In this document: piece after piece, positions 6,910-14,382 of the stretch
Numbering within the stretch: position 1 is the stretch's first letter
Layout of the letters: every line of letters starts with the position of its first letter
Assembly: GCA_015661745.1 (NCBI GenBank)
Contig: DQVL01000150.1
Location: forward strand, 1-17,529
Reading direction: 5' to 3'
From: Thermoprotei archaeon
Lineage (GTDB): Archaea > Thermoproteota > Nitrososphaeria > Geothermarchaeales > JDFR-13
Length of the DNA stretch: 17,529 nt
Notes under the pieces: model-generated
What the model saw: the letters and a program-made list of their open reading frames with translations, nothing else
Database searches by the model: none
Told to the model about the DNA's origin: nothing
Position numbers and translations under genes: made by a program

Positions 6910-7992
6910 ATGGGTTTTGATGAAGATATAAATGTCAGGGATAGAAAGGTTGAGCATATAGATATTGTTCTGAAGGAGAGCCCCGAATATCATATATCGA
7001 CATGGTTTGAATATGTATATCTTATACATAATTCACTTCCAGAATTATCTATAGACGATATTGATACACATCTAGACTTATTTGGATCTAGATTTGAATA
7101 CCCTATATTGATTGATTCTATGACGGGTGGCGGTGAAAATACGGATAAAATAAATAGGGCTCTCGCTGAATTAGCCTATAAATATCAAGTGCCGATATCA
7201 TGTGGAAGTCAGAAGGCATATCTAAAGTATCCAGAACTCGGATATACATATCGTGTTATGAGGGATGTATCTAAAGATCTATTTATAATTGGGAATATAG
7301 GTGGGCAGGATATAAGAAATAATCCGAAGGAGGTCGTTGATAAAATAGTCTCTCTCATAGAGGCCGACGCTCTAGCCATTCATTTGAATCCCCTTCAAGA
7401 ATTAACCCAACCTGAGGGGGATAGAGACTTTAGAGGTGTTATAGATGCCATTGTAGAGGTGGTCGACTATCTAGATATACCCATAATTGTAAAGGAGACT
7501 GGAGCTGGAATGTCATATGAAGTAGCTAAATCCCTTGAAGCCGCTGGTGTATCAGCTATAAACGTTTCTGGGGCGGGTGGTACCAGTTGGTCCGCAGTTG
7601 AAGTCTTAAGAAGTAGACGTAGATTCCCTGAGCATCTAGGGATTGGGGATATATACTGGGATTGGGGGATACCTACAGCAGCATCTATAATTGAGACGGT
7701 TAACTCAGTGGATATCCCAGTTATAGCATCTGGAGGAATAAGATCCGGTTTGGATATAGTTAAATCTATAGTTTTAGGAGCTGAAATGGCTGGTTTAGCC
7801 TCCCCATTTCTAAAGGCTTTATCCAAGGGTATAGATTATCTGGATAAATATATGGAGAGCCTCATAATGCAGGTGAAGGTAGGTATGCTATTAACAGGAT
7901 CTAAAGATCTTAAATCACTTAAAGAAGCTAGATATGTTTTATTGGGTCCACTTAAAGAATGGGTTGTCCAGAGAGGTGTATGGAGTGGATAA
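6910..7992 (+). CDS. fni: Isopentenyl-diphosphate delta-isomerase, type 2 (FMN-dependent)
   Basis: Interconverts IPP and DMAPP using reduced FMN and Mg2+. The 360-residue product has the type 2 hallmarks: DRKVEHIDIVL (residues 11-21), IDSMTGGG (69-75), IHLNPLQE with the conserved Q163-E164 (Q general acid, E metal ligand), IIVKETGAGMS (192-202) and VSGAGGTSWSAVE (219-231, flavin phosphate site). GGAG at 6897-6900 sits 9 bases before ATG 6910, so this is preferred over the in-frame TTG at 6901. It follows mvk by 27 bases and overlaps the prenyl synthase gene, forming a lipid-precursor unit. Confidence 0.95.
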   Translation: MGFDEDINVRDRKVEHIDIVLKESPEYHISTWFEYVYLIHNSLPELSIDDIDTHLDLFGSRFEYPILIDSMTGGGENTDKINRALAELAYKYQVPISCGSQKAYLKYPELGYTYRVMRDVSKDLFIIGNIGGQDIRNNPKEVVDKIVSLIEADALAIHLNPLQELTQPEGDRDFRGVIDAIVEVVDYLDIPIIVKETGAGMSYEVAKSLEAAGVSAINVSGAGGTSWSAVEVLRSRRRFPEHLGIGDIYWDWGIPTAASIIETVNSVDIPVIASGGIRSGLDIVKSIVLGAEMAGLASPFLKALSKGIDYLDKYMESLIMQVKVGMLLTGSKDLKSLKEARYVLLGPLKEWVVQRGVWSG

Positions 7993-8980
7993 GAATAGAA
8001 ACATTATTTTCTGGTCAAAATATGAGGAATATAGATCTATGATTAATGATTATATCAGGGAGGTCATATCCAAACTCTCCATCCCATCTAATTTAAGAGA
8101 TGCATCATCTCATCTGATATTAAGTGGTGGTAAAAGGATTAGACCCATACTGGTATTGTCAGTCGTTGATTTATTAGGTGGTGAGACGGATCATGGGCTT
8201 CCAGTCGCTATTGCCATCGAGTTTCTTCATAATTTTACGCTTATACATGACGATATTATGGATCAGGATATGTATAGACGGGGGGTGAAGACGACACATG
8301 TATTATATGGCGTATCTAACGCTATCTTAGCAGGGGATTATCTATATAGTCTTGTGTTTAGGCTGGTCTCAGACTATTATAAAGGTGATGAGGCGCGTAT
8401 ACTAACTCAGTTACTTGCCCATGCCTCGGAGAATATCTGTATAGGACAGGCTATGGATATTGAACCTGAGAAACATGTTACTAACATGGATGATTATATA
8501 AAGATGGTATATCTAAAGACAGCATCACTTATAGAGGCATCTACAGCCAGTGGGTCGGTTGTAGCTGGGTTCCCTGATTTATTAGATAAATTTAGGGAGT
8601 TGGGGCGGTCTATAGGTATTGCATTTCAGGTTGCAGATGATATACTTGGGCTGGTGGGGGATCCATTTAAGACGGGTAAACCAGTTGGTAATGATATTAG
8701 GAATGGTAAGAGAACCCTCCCAATACTATACACACTTGATAAGTTGGACGGTGATGAATATCGGTTTTTCATGTCCGTATTTGGTTCTGGAGATGCGGAT
8801 GAAGCATCTGTTAGAGAAGCTATTAATATTGTCGAGAGGTATGGAGGTATAGAATATGCTAGAAATTTTATGATTAAATATTCTGATATGGCGTTAAATA
8901 TTATAGATATGTTTGATGAGTCTGAAGCAAAGAATTTCCTTATACATCTCATTAAATATATCGTCTCAAGGGATAGATGA
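7985..8980 (+). CDS. gds: Geranylgeranyl diphosphate synthase (trans-prenyltransferase)
   Basis: Condenses IPP with allylic diphosphates to make GGPP, the C20 chain precursor of archaeal ether lipids. Motifs are GGKRIRP (residues 48-54), the first Asp-rich motif DDIMD (89-93), YLKTASL and the second Asp-rich motif DDILG (218-222). F84, five residues before the first motif, matches the bulky residue that limits product length in archaeal GGPP synthases, so C20 is the most likely product. The frame is open from ATG 7934, but that part lies inside fni. GTG 7985 has GAGGTG six bases upstream and gives 331 residues, a normal length. Some uncertainty in product length and start remains. Confidence 0.92.
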   Translation: MDKNRNIIFWSKYEEYRSMINDYIREVISKLSIPSNLRDASSHLILSGGKRIRPILVLSVVDLLGGETDHGLPVAIAIEFLHNFTLIHDDIMDQDMYRRGVKTTHVLYGVSNAILAGDYLYSLVFRLVSDYYKGDEARILTQLLAHASENICIGQAMDIEPEKHVTNMDDYIKMVYLKTASLIEASTASGSVVAGFPDLLDKFRELGRSIGIAFQVADDILGLVGDPFKTGKPVGNDIRNGKRTLPILYTLDKLDGDEYRFFMSVFGSGDADEASVREAINIVERYGGIEYARNFMIKYSDMALNIIDMFDESEAKNFLIHLIKYIVSRDR

Positions 8981-10665
8981 TGGATTTTGATGTAGAACTT
9001 ATACGTAGATATGCTGCAGAGAATAAAATTAAATTTGGTAGAGCCTCTTCAAAGGCGGTTATTGGTAAGGTTATAGCATCTATGCCTGAGTATAAGACTA
9101 GGGTTAGAGAGCTTATACCAGTAATTGAGAGGGTTGTCGAAGAAATAAACTCCATGTCCATTGAAGATCTCAAAAGATACTATAGTCCACCGGTGAAGAA
9201 GAAGGTTAAAGAAGAGTTTAGACTGCCTCCACTCCCGAAAGCTGTAGAGGGTATGGTGTCCACTAGATTTGCGCCAAACCCTGATTTTGTCTTACACCTC
9301 GGCTCTCTAAGACCACTTATACTCTCATATGAATATGCTAAGATGTATAATGGCAAGTTTTATATACGGTTTGAAGATACAGATCCAAAGACTAAAAGGC
9401 CTGAACCAAGGTTTTATGAAGCTATAAAGAGGGATGTTGAGTGGCTAGGTATTAAACCTGATAAGTATATATATCAAAGTGATAGGCTGGAGCTATACTA
9501 TGATGTGGCTAGAACACTCATTGATAGGGGATATGCCTATGTATGTCTATGTGAACGGGATGTGTTTAAAAAGTATGTATATAATGGTTTAGCCTGTCCC
9601 CATAGAGGACAGTCCATAGAGGATAACCATGAACTATTCGATAAGATGTTGAACCGCTTCTTTAATGAGGGTGAAGCCGTCCTAAGAATTAAAACCGATT
9701 TAAATCATCCGAATCCATCGGTACGTGATTGGCCAGCCCTAAGGATAATCGATACCGAAACTTACCGGCATCCGAGGGTATATGACGAGTATATAGTTTG
9801 GCCGCTCTACAACTTCTCCTGTGCCATCGATGATTATATGATGGGGATAACACATGTTTTAAGGGGTGCAGAGCATAGGGTTAATGAGGTTAAGCAGAGC
9901 TATATCTTTAGATATATGGGTTGGGATCCGCCAGAGTATATCCATCATGGTAGAGTGGCGATTCCAGAGGGGATCCTAAGTAAATCAAAGATTTTAAAGG
10001 GTATTAGAGAGGGGTTATATACTGGTATTGACGATCCAAGATTGGCTACTTTACCTGCATTGAGGAGGAGGGGTTTCCACCCTAAAGCATTGTATAACGT
10101 TATTCTTAAGACTGGTCTATCATCATCTAACACGACGATCGATTTTTCTATGTTGGCTGCAGAGAATAGGAAGGTTATAGATAGGGAGGCGAACAGGTAT
10201 TATGGGGTTAGAAATCCTAAAACCGTATATATCTATTTAATGGATGACGTAGAAGTTAAGATTAGAGTCCATCCAGACCATCCTGAAAGAGGCTATAGAA
10301 TATTTAGGTTATATAGGGGTGAGAATTATATCTATATAGATTTTGAAGATGAAAAATATTTGGAGTATGGAGCTTTGATAAGGCTAATATCGCTGGGTAA
10401 TTTTAGGGTGGGGGAGGAAACTTTAGAGTTTATAAATAACGATGTCTCATGGGCTAAAGAAAGGGGTATCCCATTTATCCATTGGATTCCAGTAGAGCGT
10501 GTATTGGAAGCCGAGTTTATATATCCAGGGGTTATATATAGTGGATATGTAGAGGCTAATGTTCTAGGTGTGCATGTAGATGATGTTATACAGCTAGAGC
10601 GGCTTGGATATTTTAGGGTGGAGGATGATGACATCCCATTTAGATTTATATTTGCCCATAGATAG
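8977..10665 (+). CDS. gltX: Glutamyl-tRNA synthetase (archaeal, GlnRS-like class I)
   Basis: Charges tRNA with glutamate. In archaea this enzyme is often non-discriminating and GatDE then makes Gln-tRNA. The 562-residue protein has an N-terminal helical extension (1-90), then RFAPNPDFVLHLGSLR with HLGS at 107-110 as the HIGH variant. It also has YIRFEDTDPKTKRPEP, a probable zinc site (C190, C192, C207, H209), VLRGAEHRVNE and SKSK at 335-338 (KMSKS variant). A beta-barrel anticodon-binding domain fills the C-terminal third. HLGS and the absence of Met in KMSKS are in line with archaeal GluRS. ATG codons at 8977 and 8980 are both possible. The start overlaps the gds stop, so it is in the lipid operon. 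Confidence 0.95.
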   Translation: MMDFDVELIRRYAAENKIKFGRASSKAVIGKVIASMPEYKTRVRELIPVIERVVEEINSMSIEDLKRYYSPPVKKKVKEEFRLPPLPKAVEGMVSTRFAPNPDFVLHLGSLRPLILSYEYAKMYNGKFYIRFEDTDPKTKRPEPRFYEAIKRDVEWLGIKPDKYIYQSDRLELYYDVARTLIDRGYAYVCLCERDVFKKYVYNGLACPHRGQSIEDNHELFDKMLNRFFNEGEAVLRIKTDLNHPNPSVRDWPALRIIDTETYRHPRVYDEYIVWPLYNFSCAIDDYMMGITHVLRGAEHRVNEVKQSYIFRYMGWDPPEYIHHGRVAIPEGILSKSKILKGIREGLYTGIDDPRLATLPALRRRGFHPKALYNVILKTGLSSSNTTIDFSMLAAENRKVIDREANRYYGVRNPKTVYIYLMDDVEVKIRVHPDHPERGYRIFRLYRGENYIYIDFEDEKYLEYGALIRLISLGNFRVGEETLEFINNDVSWAKERGIPFIHWIPVERVLEAEFIYPGVIYSGYVEANVLGVHVDDVIQLERLGYFRVEDDDIPFRFIFAHR

Positions 10666-10688
10666 GTATAGCCTACCTAGAATCTTTT
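10663..10688 (+). terminator. Hairpin plus short T-run after gltX (candidate terminator)
   Basis: TAGGTA (10663-10668) and TACCTA (10674-10679) form a perfect 6-bp stem with a 5-base loop, starting at the gltX stop codon. CTTTT follows at 10684-10688. The T-run also belongs to the rpl7ae TATA element, so a role in termination is tentative. Confidence 0.35.
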
Positions 10689-10693
10689 AAATA
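10684..10693 (+). promoter_or_regulatory. Candidate TATA box for rpl7ae operon
   Basis: CTTTTAAATA sits in the 67-base gap before rpl7ae. A start about 26 bases downstream (near 10715) would give a leader of about 18 bases that still contains the GAGGTGAG ribosome binding site (10719-10726). Position and context are good; no experimental support is visible. Confidence 0.5.
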
Positions 10694-10732
10694 CAATGGA
10701 TATAAACCATTTAAGATAGAGGTGAGGTGGCT

Positions 10733-11113
10733 ATGGCTACTCTTCCATTTGAAACATTTGAACTACCAGATGAATATATCGAGGCCGCCTATGAAGCCCT
10801 TAAATATGCTCTTGATGTTAAAGGGTTGAAGAGGGGTACTAATGAGACTACAAAGGCTATTGAGAGGGGACAAGCTAAACTAGTCTATATTGCATTGGAT
10901 GTAGACCCTCCTGAGATAGTCGCTCATCTACCACTTCTATGTATGGAGAGGAAGACCCCATATATCTTTGTGCCTTCTAAACGGGAGTTGGGTAGGAGAG
11001 CTGGTCTCGAGGTGTCGGCAGCGTCAGTAGCCATTGTAGACCCAGGTGAAGGGTCAAAACTTGTTGAAGAGATCATTGGTTATTTAAAGAGGCAGGGCTA
11101 TTTCCAGGGTTGA
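10733..11113 (+). CDS. rpl7ae: 50S ribosomal protein L7Ae (eL8), kink-turn-binding protein
   Basis: Binds kink-turns in 23S rRNA and, in archaea, also in box C/D and H/ACA guide RNAs and RNase P. The 126-residue product has the signature RGTNETTKAIERGQAKLVYI, which contacts the kink-turn, followed by ALDVDPPEIVAHLPLLCMER, TPYIFVPSKRELGRRAG and VSAASVAIVD. GAGGTGA at 10719-10725 is 7 bases before ATG 10733, against one base before the in-frame GTG at 10727, so the ATG is chosen. It heads the rpl7ae-rps28e-rpl24e-ndk unit, a standard archaeal order. Confidence 0.97.
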   Translation: MATLPFETFELPDEYIEAAYEALKYALDVKGLKRGTNETTKAIERGQAKLVYIALDVDPPEIVAHLPLLCMERKTPYIFVPSKRELGRRAGLEVSAASVAIVDPGEGSKLVEEIIGYLKRQGYFQG

Positions 11114-11119
11114 TAAGCC

Positions 11120-11350
11120 ATGTCTGAAGAGAAAGATAAATATCCTTATAGAGAAGATATAACTCCAGCTGAAGTTATACAGATAGTTGGTAGAACAGGT
11201 ATGACTGGAGAGGTTACACAAGTTAGAGTAAAGATATTGGCTGGTAAGGATAGGGGGAGGGTAATAACTAGAAATGTCCTTGGACCAGTAAGGGAGGGAA
11301 TGATTTTAATGTTGAGGGAGACTGAGAGGGAGGCTAGGAAGTTGAGGTAG
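11120..11350 (+). CDS. rps28e: 30S ribosomal protein eS28
   Basis: Small beta-barrel protein of the 30S head, 76 residues, found only in archaea and eukaryotes. The core reads EVIQIVGRTGMTGEVTQVRV, then KDRGRVITRNVLGPVREGM and the acidic-basic tail LRETEREARKLR, all typical. GGTTGAT at 11108-11114, which includes the rpl7ae stop, serves as ribosome binding site for ATG 11120. The stop codon directly abuts the region encoding rpl24e. Confidence 0.96.
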   Translation: MSEEKDKYPYREDITPAEVIQIVGRTGMTGEVTQVRVKILAGKDRGRVITRNVLGPVREGMILMLRETEREARKLR

Positions 11351-11356
11351 ATGTTC

Positions 11357-11554
11357 ATGCCTTCAAAGAGGATCTGTAGTTTCTGTGGCGGTGATATAGA
11401 GCCTGGGACAGGTATAATGTATGTCCTAAATAATGGCATTATATACTGGTTTTGTAGTAGGAGATGTAGGAGAAGCATGTTAGATTTTAGAAGGGATCCG
11501 AGGAAGTTTAAATGGACCCTTAAATATGTGAAGGGGGGTATTAAGAGGGGATGA
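11357..11554 (+). CDS. rpl24e: 50S ribosomal protein eL24
   Basis: Zinc-ribbon protein of the large subunit, 65 residues. The zinc ligands are C7 and C10 (RICSFCGGDIEPGTG) and C33 and C37 (WFCSRRC), in the spacing expected for L24e. RRDPRKFKWT follows, also typical. GAGGTAG at 11344-11350 ends 6 bases before ATG 11357 but directly touches the in-frame ATG at 11351, so the shorter start is preferred. The stop overlaps ndk by four bases (ATGA). Confidence 0.96.
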   Translation: MPSKRICSFCGGDIEPGTGIMYVLNNGIIYWFCSRRCRRSMLDFRRDPRKFKWTLKYVKGGIKRG

Positions 11555-11979
11555 ATGAATATACACTTGTCTTCCTAAAACCTATTACATTGAGGCGGGG
11601 ATTGGTTGGTGAGATTATATCTAGGTTTGAGAGGAAGGGGCTTGAGATAAAGGCGCTCAAAATGATTGATATGTCTAGAGATATTGCTGAGGAGTTCTAC
11701 TCTATACATAGAGGGAAACACTTCTTTAAAGAACTTGTTGAGAGTTTGGAGGGTAATAAGATTATTGCTATGGTGTTATATGGAAGATCCGCTATAAAAG
11801 TTGTTAGAACAATTATTGGCTCTACAGATCCTATAGAGGCTTTACCTGGTACGATAAGGGGTGACTATGGATTGGATATAACAGAGAATCTTATACATGC
11901 ATCCGATTCGAGAGAGAGTTTTGAGAGGGAGGTAAGGATTCTATTTCCCGAGTTGAAACTAGAGCATCTAAATACCTAA
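11551..11979 (+). CDS. ndk: Nucleoside diphosphate kinase, with altered KPDG motif
   Basis: Transfers the gamma-phosphate between nucleoside triphosphates and diphosphates through a phosphohistidine. H116 in NLIHASDS is the phospho-acceptor. Other conserved parts are GLVGEIISRFERKGLEIKAL (17-36), SIHRGKHFFKELVESL, the IEALPGTIRGDYGLDI stretch (95-110) and K10. The usual KPDGVxR is KPITLRRG here: Asp12 and Gly13 of the consensus are Ile and Thr, while K10 and an arginine remain. Length (142 residues) is normal and no active-site residue known to be essential is lost, so activity is likely. Fourth gene of the rpl7ae unit, as in many archaea. Confidence 0.94.
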   Translation: MNEYTLVFLKPITLRRGLVGEIISRFERKGLEIKALKMIDMSRDIAEEFYSIHRGKHFFKELVESLEGNKIIAMVLYGRSAIKVVRTIIGSTDPIEALPGTIRGDYGLDITENLIHASDSRESFEREVRILFPELKLEHLNT

Positions 11980-12034
11980 TACTTAATACTATAGAATTTA
12001 GTATCTACTATATACTCATATCCACAGTTATTAC

Positions 12035-12054
12035 ATTGTTAAGACAATTTATTT
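12035..12054 (+). terminator. Hairpin plus T-rich tail between ndk and infB
   Basis: ATTGT (12035-12039) and ACAAT (12044-12048) pair around a TAAG loop and run straight into TTATTT (12049-12054). The position, 56 bases after the ndk stop and before the infB promoter region, suits a transcript end. The stem is short and A/T-rich in an A/T-rich gap, so chance is a real possibility. Confidence 0.35.
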
Positions 12055-12058
12055 GATG

Positions 12059-12067
12059 TTAATATAA
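12059..12067 (+). promoter_or_regulatory. Candidate TATA element for infB
   Basis: TTAATATAA is centred about 26 bases before 12090. That start would leave a leader of about 25 bases holding GGAGGG at 12102-12107. The perfect palindrome GGATATATCC at 12079-12088 is an alternative TATA source, which would give a transcript starting inside the ribosome binding site. I favour the first. Confidence 0.4.
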
Positions 12068-12114
12068 CTTCATTGATTGGATATATCCATTAAAGACATT
12101 TGGAGGGATTTGAA

Positions 12115-14382
12115 GTGCCTAATTCTGGTGATGGGAAGATATATAGACAGCCTATTATTACGGTTTTGGGTCATGTAGATAGTGGTAAATGTATAGGTGG
12201 GGAATCTATTTTAGATGGGTCATATATAACAATAAGAGAGTTATATGAGGCTTATCTGGTTGGGGATGTCAAGTATTATGTTAAATCTTTCAACCTTGAT
12301 AAAATGGAGTATATATATAATTTAGTTGATAGTGTCGTCAGGGAATCGGTGGATAAAACCTATATATTTAGATTTTCAAATGGATCTTCAATTGAGGTAT
12401 CGCCTGAACATAAATTCCTGGTATATAGAGATGGTGGAGTATTTGAATATGTAGATGCTGCATCCCTACGTGAGGGGCACCACATCGTTGCATATCAAGG
12501 GGATATTGAAACCTATATATATGGTTTCAAACTCTCTCTTACAAAGGTAGAATCCATAAAACGATGTTTCACACATAAATATCTCTATGATCTCAGGAGT
12601 CCAGGATATAATAATTATGTGGCTGAAGGTATAGTTGTACATAACACTTCACTACTCGATAAAATCAGAGGTACAGCTGTTCAGCATAGAGAAGCTGGTG
12701 GTATTACCCAGCATATAGGTGCTAGTCTATTCCCCAAAGAAACTTTAAAGAGTATCTGTGGACCCTTACTTAATAAGTTTGGGTTTGAAATAAATATTCC
12801 AGGTTTATTAGTTATAGATACTCCGGGGCATGAAGTATTCTCAAATCTTAGGGTTAGAGGGGGATCCGCATCAGATATTGCTATATTGGTTGTAGATATT
12901 ACAAAGGGGTTCCAGCCTCAGACTCATGAGAGTATACAAATCCTAATCTCTAGAAAGACTCCCTTTCTGGTAGCAGCTAATAAACTTGATTTAATATATG
13001 GATGGAGGTCAAAAGATACAATCTCATTCTTGGATTCGGTTAGACATCAGGATAAGGATGTTCTTCTGAGGCTTGAGGAACAGATTGCATATATTATATC
13101 AGCCCTTAATACATATAGATTTGACGCTGAACGCTTCGATAGAATTAAAGATTTTCGGAAGTCGGTAGCTATAGTACCGGTAAGTGCCAAGACTGGGGAG
13201 GGTATCCAAGAACTCTTAACAATACTTATAGGATTGGTCCAACGATATCTAATGGGTAGGTTGGAGGTTGACCTCTCTAAGCCAGGATATGGAACTATTC
13301 TAGAGATATCTGAAGAGCCTGGTCTTGGGACTGTTGTAAGGGCTATTCAGATTGACGGGGTAATTAGGGTTGGGGATACATTTCTTAGTCTAGGTAGGGA
13401 TGGTATTATAGAGACTAGAATCCGTTCAATACTTATGCCAGCCCCTTTAGATGAGCTTAGGGATCCTAGGAAGCGGTTTAAAAATGTAAAGATAAGTTAT
13501 CCAGCGTCTGGGATAATCATATCTGCACCTAATCTAGGAAGTATATATGCGGGCTCACCCTTCTATAGTATTAAAGATCAATCAGGAGATGCTATTCAGG
13601 AGTTTGTTAGGAAACTGTCTGAGGAGGTTTCAGGGATAAAGATAGAGTCTGATATTGTTGGGGTAGTTGTCAAGGCTGATACCCTTGGAACACTGGAAGC
13701 TATAGTTACTCAATTATCGAAGAAGGGTGTCCCAGTTAGAAGGGCTGACGTAGGATCGGTATCGAAGAAAGACGTTATAGAGGCTGGAATTGTTAAAGAT
13801 AAAGATGTCCTTAAGGGGGTTATTCTAGCGTTCAACGTTGATATTCTTCCAGAGGCATATGAGTTAGCTAGGTCTAAAGAGATCCCTATATTTAGAGGGG
13901 AGATCCTCTATAGAATTATCGATGACTACTATACATGGGTAGATAAATATGTAAGGTCTACTAGAGAGAGATTATTTAAGTCTCTAGTTAAACCGGGTAA
14001 GGTTGAGGTGTTAAGTGGATACATCTTTAGAAGGAGTAGGCCAGCCATATTCGGTGTAAAGGTTTTGGGTGGTGAGATAAGACCTCGTCAACGACTTATA
14101 AATAGGGATGGAAAGGTTGTTGGGACTATACATCAGATCCAGAGTATGGGTAGACCCATTGGTGTAGCTAATAGGGGTATGGAGGTTGCTATAAGTGTTA
14201 GGGAGGCTGAGGTGGGGAAAGACTTTAGTGAGGGGGATATCCTATATATCTATATTCCTGAGGAGGATGCAAAGACATTATTAAAAGAGTTTATACATGA
14301 ATTAGCCAGTGACTATCTTGAGTCTCTAGAGGAGTACATCGATATTATGAGGAGGAGGAACCCACTCTTTGCAAGAGGCTAG
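12115..14382 (+). CDS. infB: Translation initiation factor aIF5B (IF-2 homologue) with a P-loop mini-intein
   Basis: GTPase that promotes subunit joining and Met-tRNAi placement. The precursor is 755 residues; removing the 152-residue intein (residues 26-177) leaves 603, the normal aIF5B size. The spliced G1 motif is GHVDSGK joined to TSLLDKIRG; then come the switch 1 stretch REAGGITQHIGAS, DTPGH (235-239), NKLD (289-292) and VSAKTGEG. Domains II-IV follow, with VVVKADTLGTLEAI as a family landmark. GTG 12115 is chosen because GGAGG (12102-12106) lies 8 bases upstream; the in-frame TTG at 12100 would put the ribosome binding site inside the gene. Splicing is required, because the intein splits the phosphate-binding loop. 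Single-gene unit between two A/T-rich gaps. Confidence 0.96.
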   Translation: MPNSGDGKIYRQPIITVLGHVDSGKCIGGESILDGSYITIRELYEAYLVGDVKYYVKSFNLDKMEYIYNLVDSVVRESVDKTYIFRFSNGSSIEVSPEHKFLVYRDGGVFEYVDAASLREGHHIVAYQGDIETYIYGFKLSLTKVESIKRCFTHKYLYDLRSPGYNNYVAEGIVVHNTSLLDKIRGTAVQHREAGGITQHIGASLFPKETLKSICGPLLNKFGFEINIPGLLVIDTPGHEVFSNLRVRGGSASDIAILVVDITKGFQPQTHESIQILISRKTPFLVAANKLDLIYGWRSKDTISFLDSVRHQDKDVLLRLEEQIAYIISALNTYRFDAERFDRIKDFRKSVAIVPVSAKTGEGIQELLTILIGLVQRYLMGRLEVDLSKPGYGTILEISEEPGLGTVVRAIQIDGVIRVGDTFLSLGRDGIIETRIRSILMPAPLDELRDPRKRFKNVKISYPASGIIISAPNLGSIYAGSPFYSIKDQSGDAIQEFVRKLSEEVSGIKIESDIVGVVVKADTLGTLEAIVTQLSKKGVPVRRADVGSVSKKDVIEAGIVKDKDVLKGVILAFNVDILPEAYELARSKEIPIFRGEILYRIIDDYYTWVDKYVRSTRERLFKSLVKPGKVEVLSGYIFRRSRPAIFGVKVLGGEIRPRQRLINRDGKVVGTIHQIQSMGRPIGVANRGMEVAISVREAEVGKDFSEGDILYIYIPEEDAKTLLKEFIHELASDYLESLEEYIDIMRRRNPLFARG
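12190..12645 (+). mobile_element. Mini-intein inserted in the aIF5B P-loop (no homing endonuclease)
   Basis: A 152-residue in-frame insert begins with Cys and ends with His-Asn, followed by Thr as the +1 extein residue. It starts C1-I-G-G-E-S-I-L-D-G (block A), has block B around residues 65-78 (GSSIEVSPEHKFLV, with H74) and blocks F and G at the end (YLYDL, then YVAEGIVVHN). Only about 45 residues separate blocks B and F, too few for a LAGLIDADG endonuclease, so it can no longer home by itself. Block F has Asn (YNNYVA) where many inteins have His; C1, H74, H151 and N152 are intact, so splicing is likely. The site lies between the Lys and Thr of the P-loop. Archaeal IF2 inteins in Pyrococcus and Methanocaldococcus occupy, as I recall, the same site. 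Confidence 0.93.

Noticed and set aside
8619..8852. + strand ORF of 77 codons inside gds
   Set aside because: It overlaps the second Asp-rich motif region of a conserved enzyme in another frame and has no plausible function.
10694..10732. A kink-turn in the rpl7ae leader for autoregulation by L7Ae
   Set aside because: Such autoregulation has been described in Sulfolobus, but I could not find the paired GA steps flanked by stems in this short leader.
11986..12004. ATACTA/TAGTAT inverted repeat after ndk as a terminator
   Set aside because: Pure A/T-rich stem with no T-run after it; the hairpin at 12035 fits better.
12079..12088. Palindrome GGATATATCC as an operator
   Set aside because: A single copy of a ten-base palindrome in an A/T-rich gap; it may be a TATA alternative, and there is no regulator nearby to connect it to.
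12100..12114. TTG 12100 as start of infB
   Set aside because: The GGAGGG ribosome binding site would fall inside the coding region; GTG 12115 has it at 8 bases.
12250..12580. A homing endonuclease inside the intein
   Set aside because: Only about 45 residues separate splicing blocks B and F and no LAGLIDADG or HNH motif is visible.
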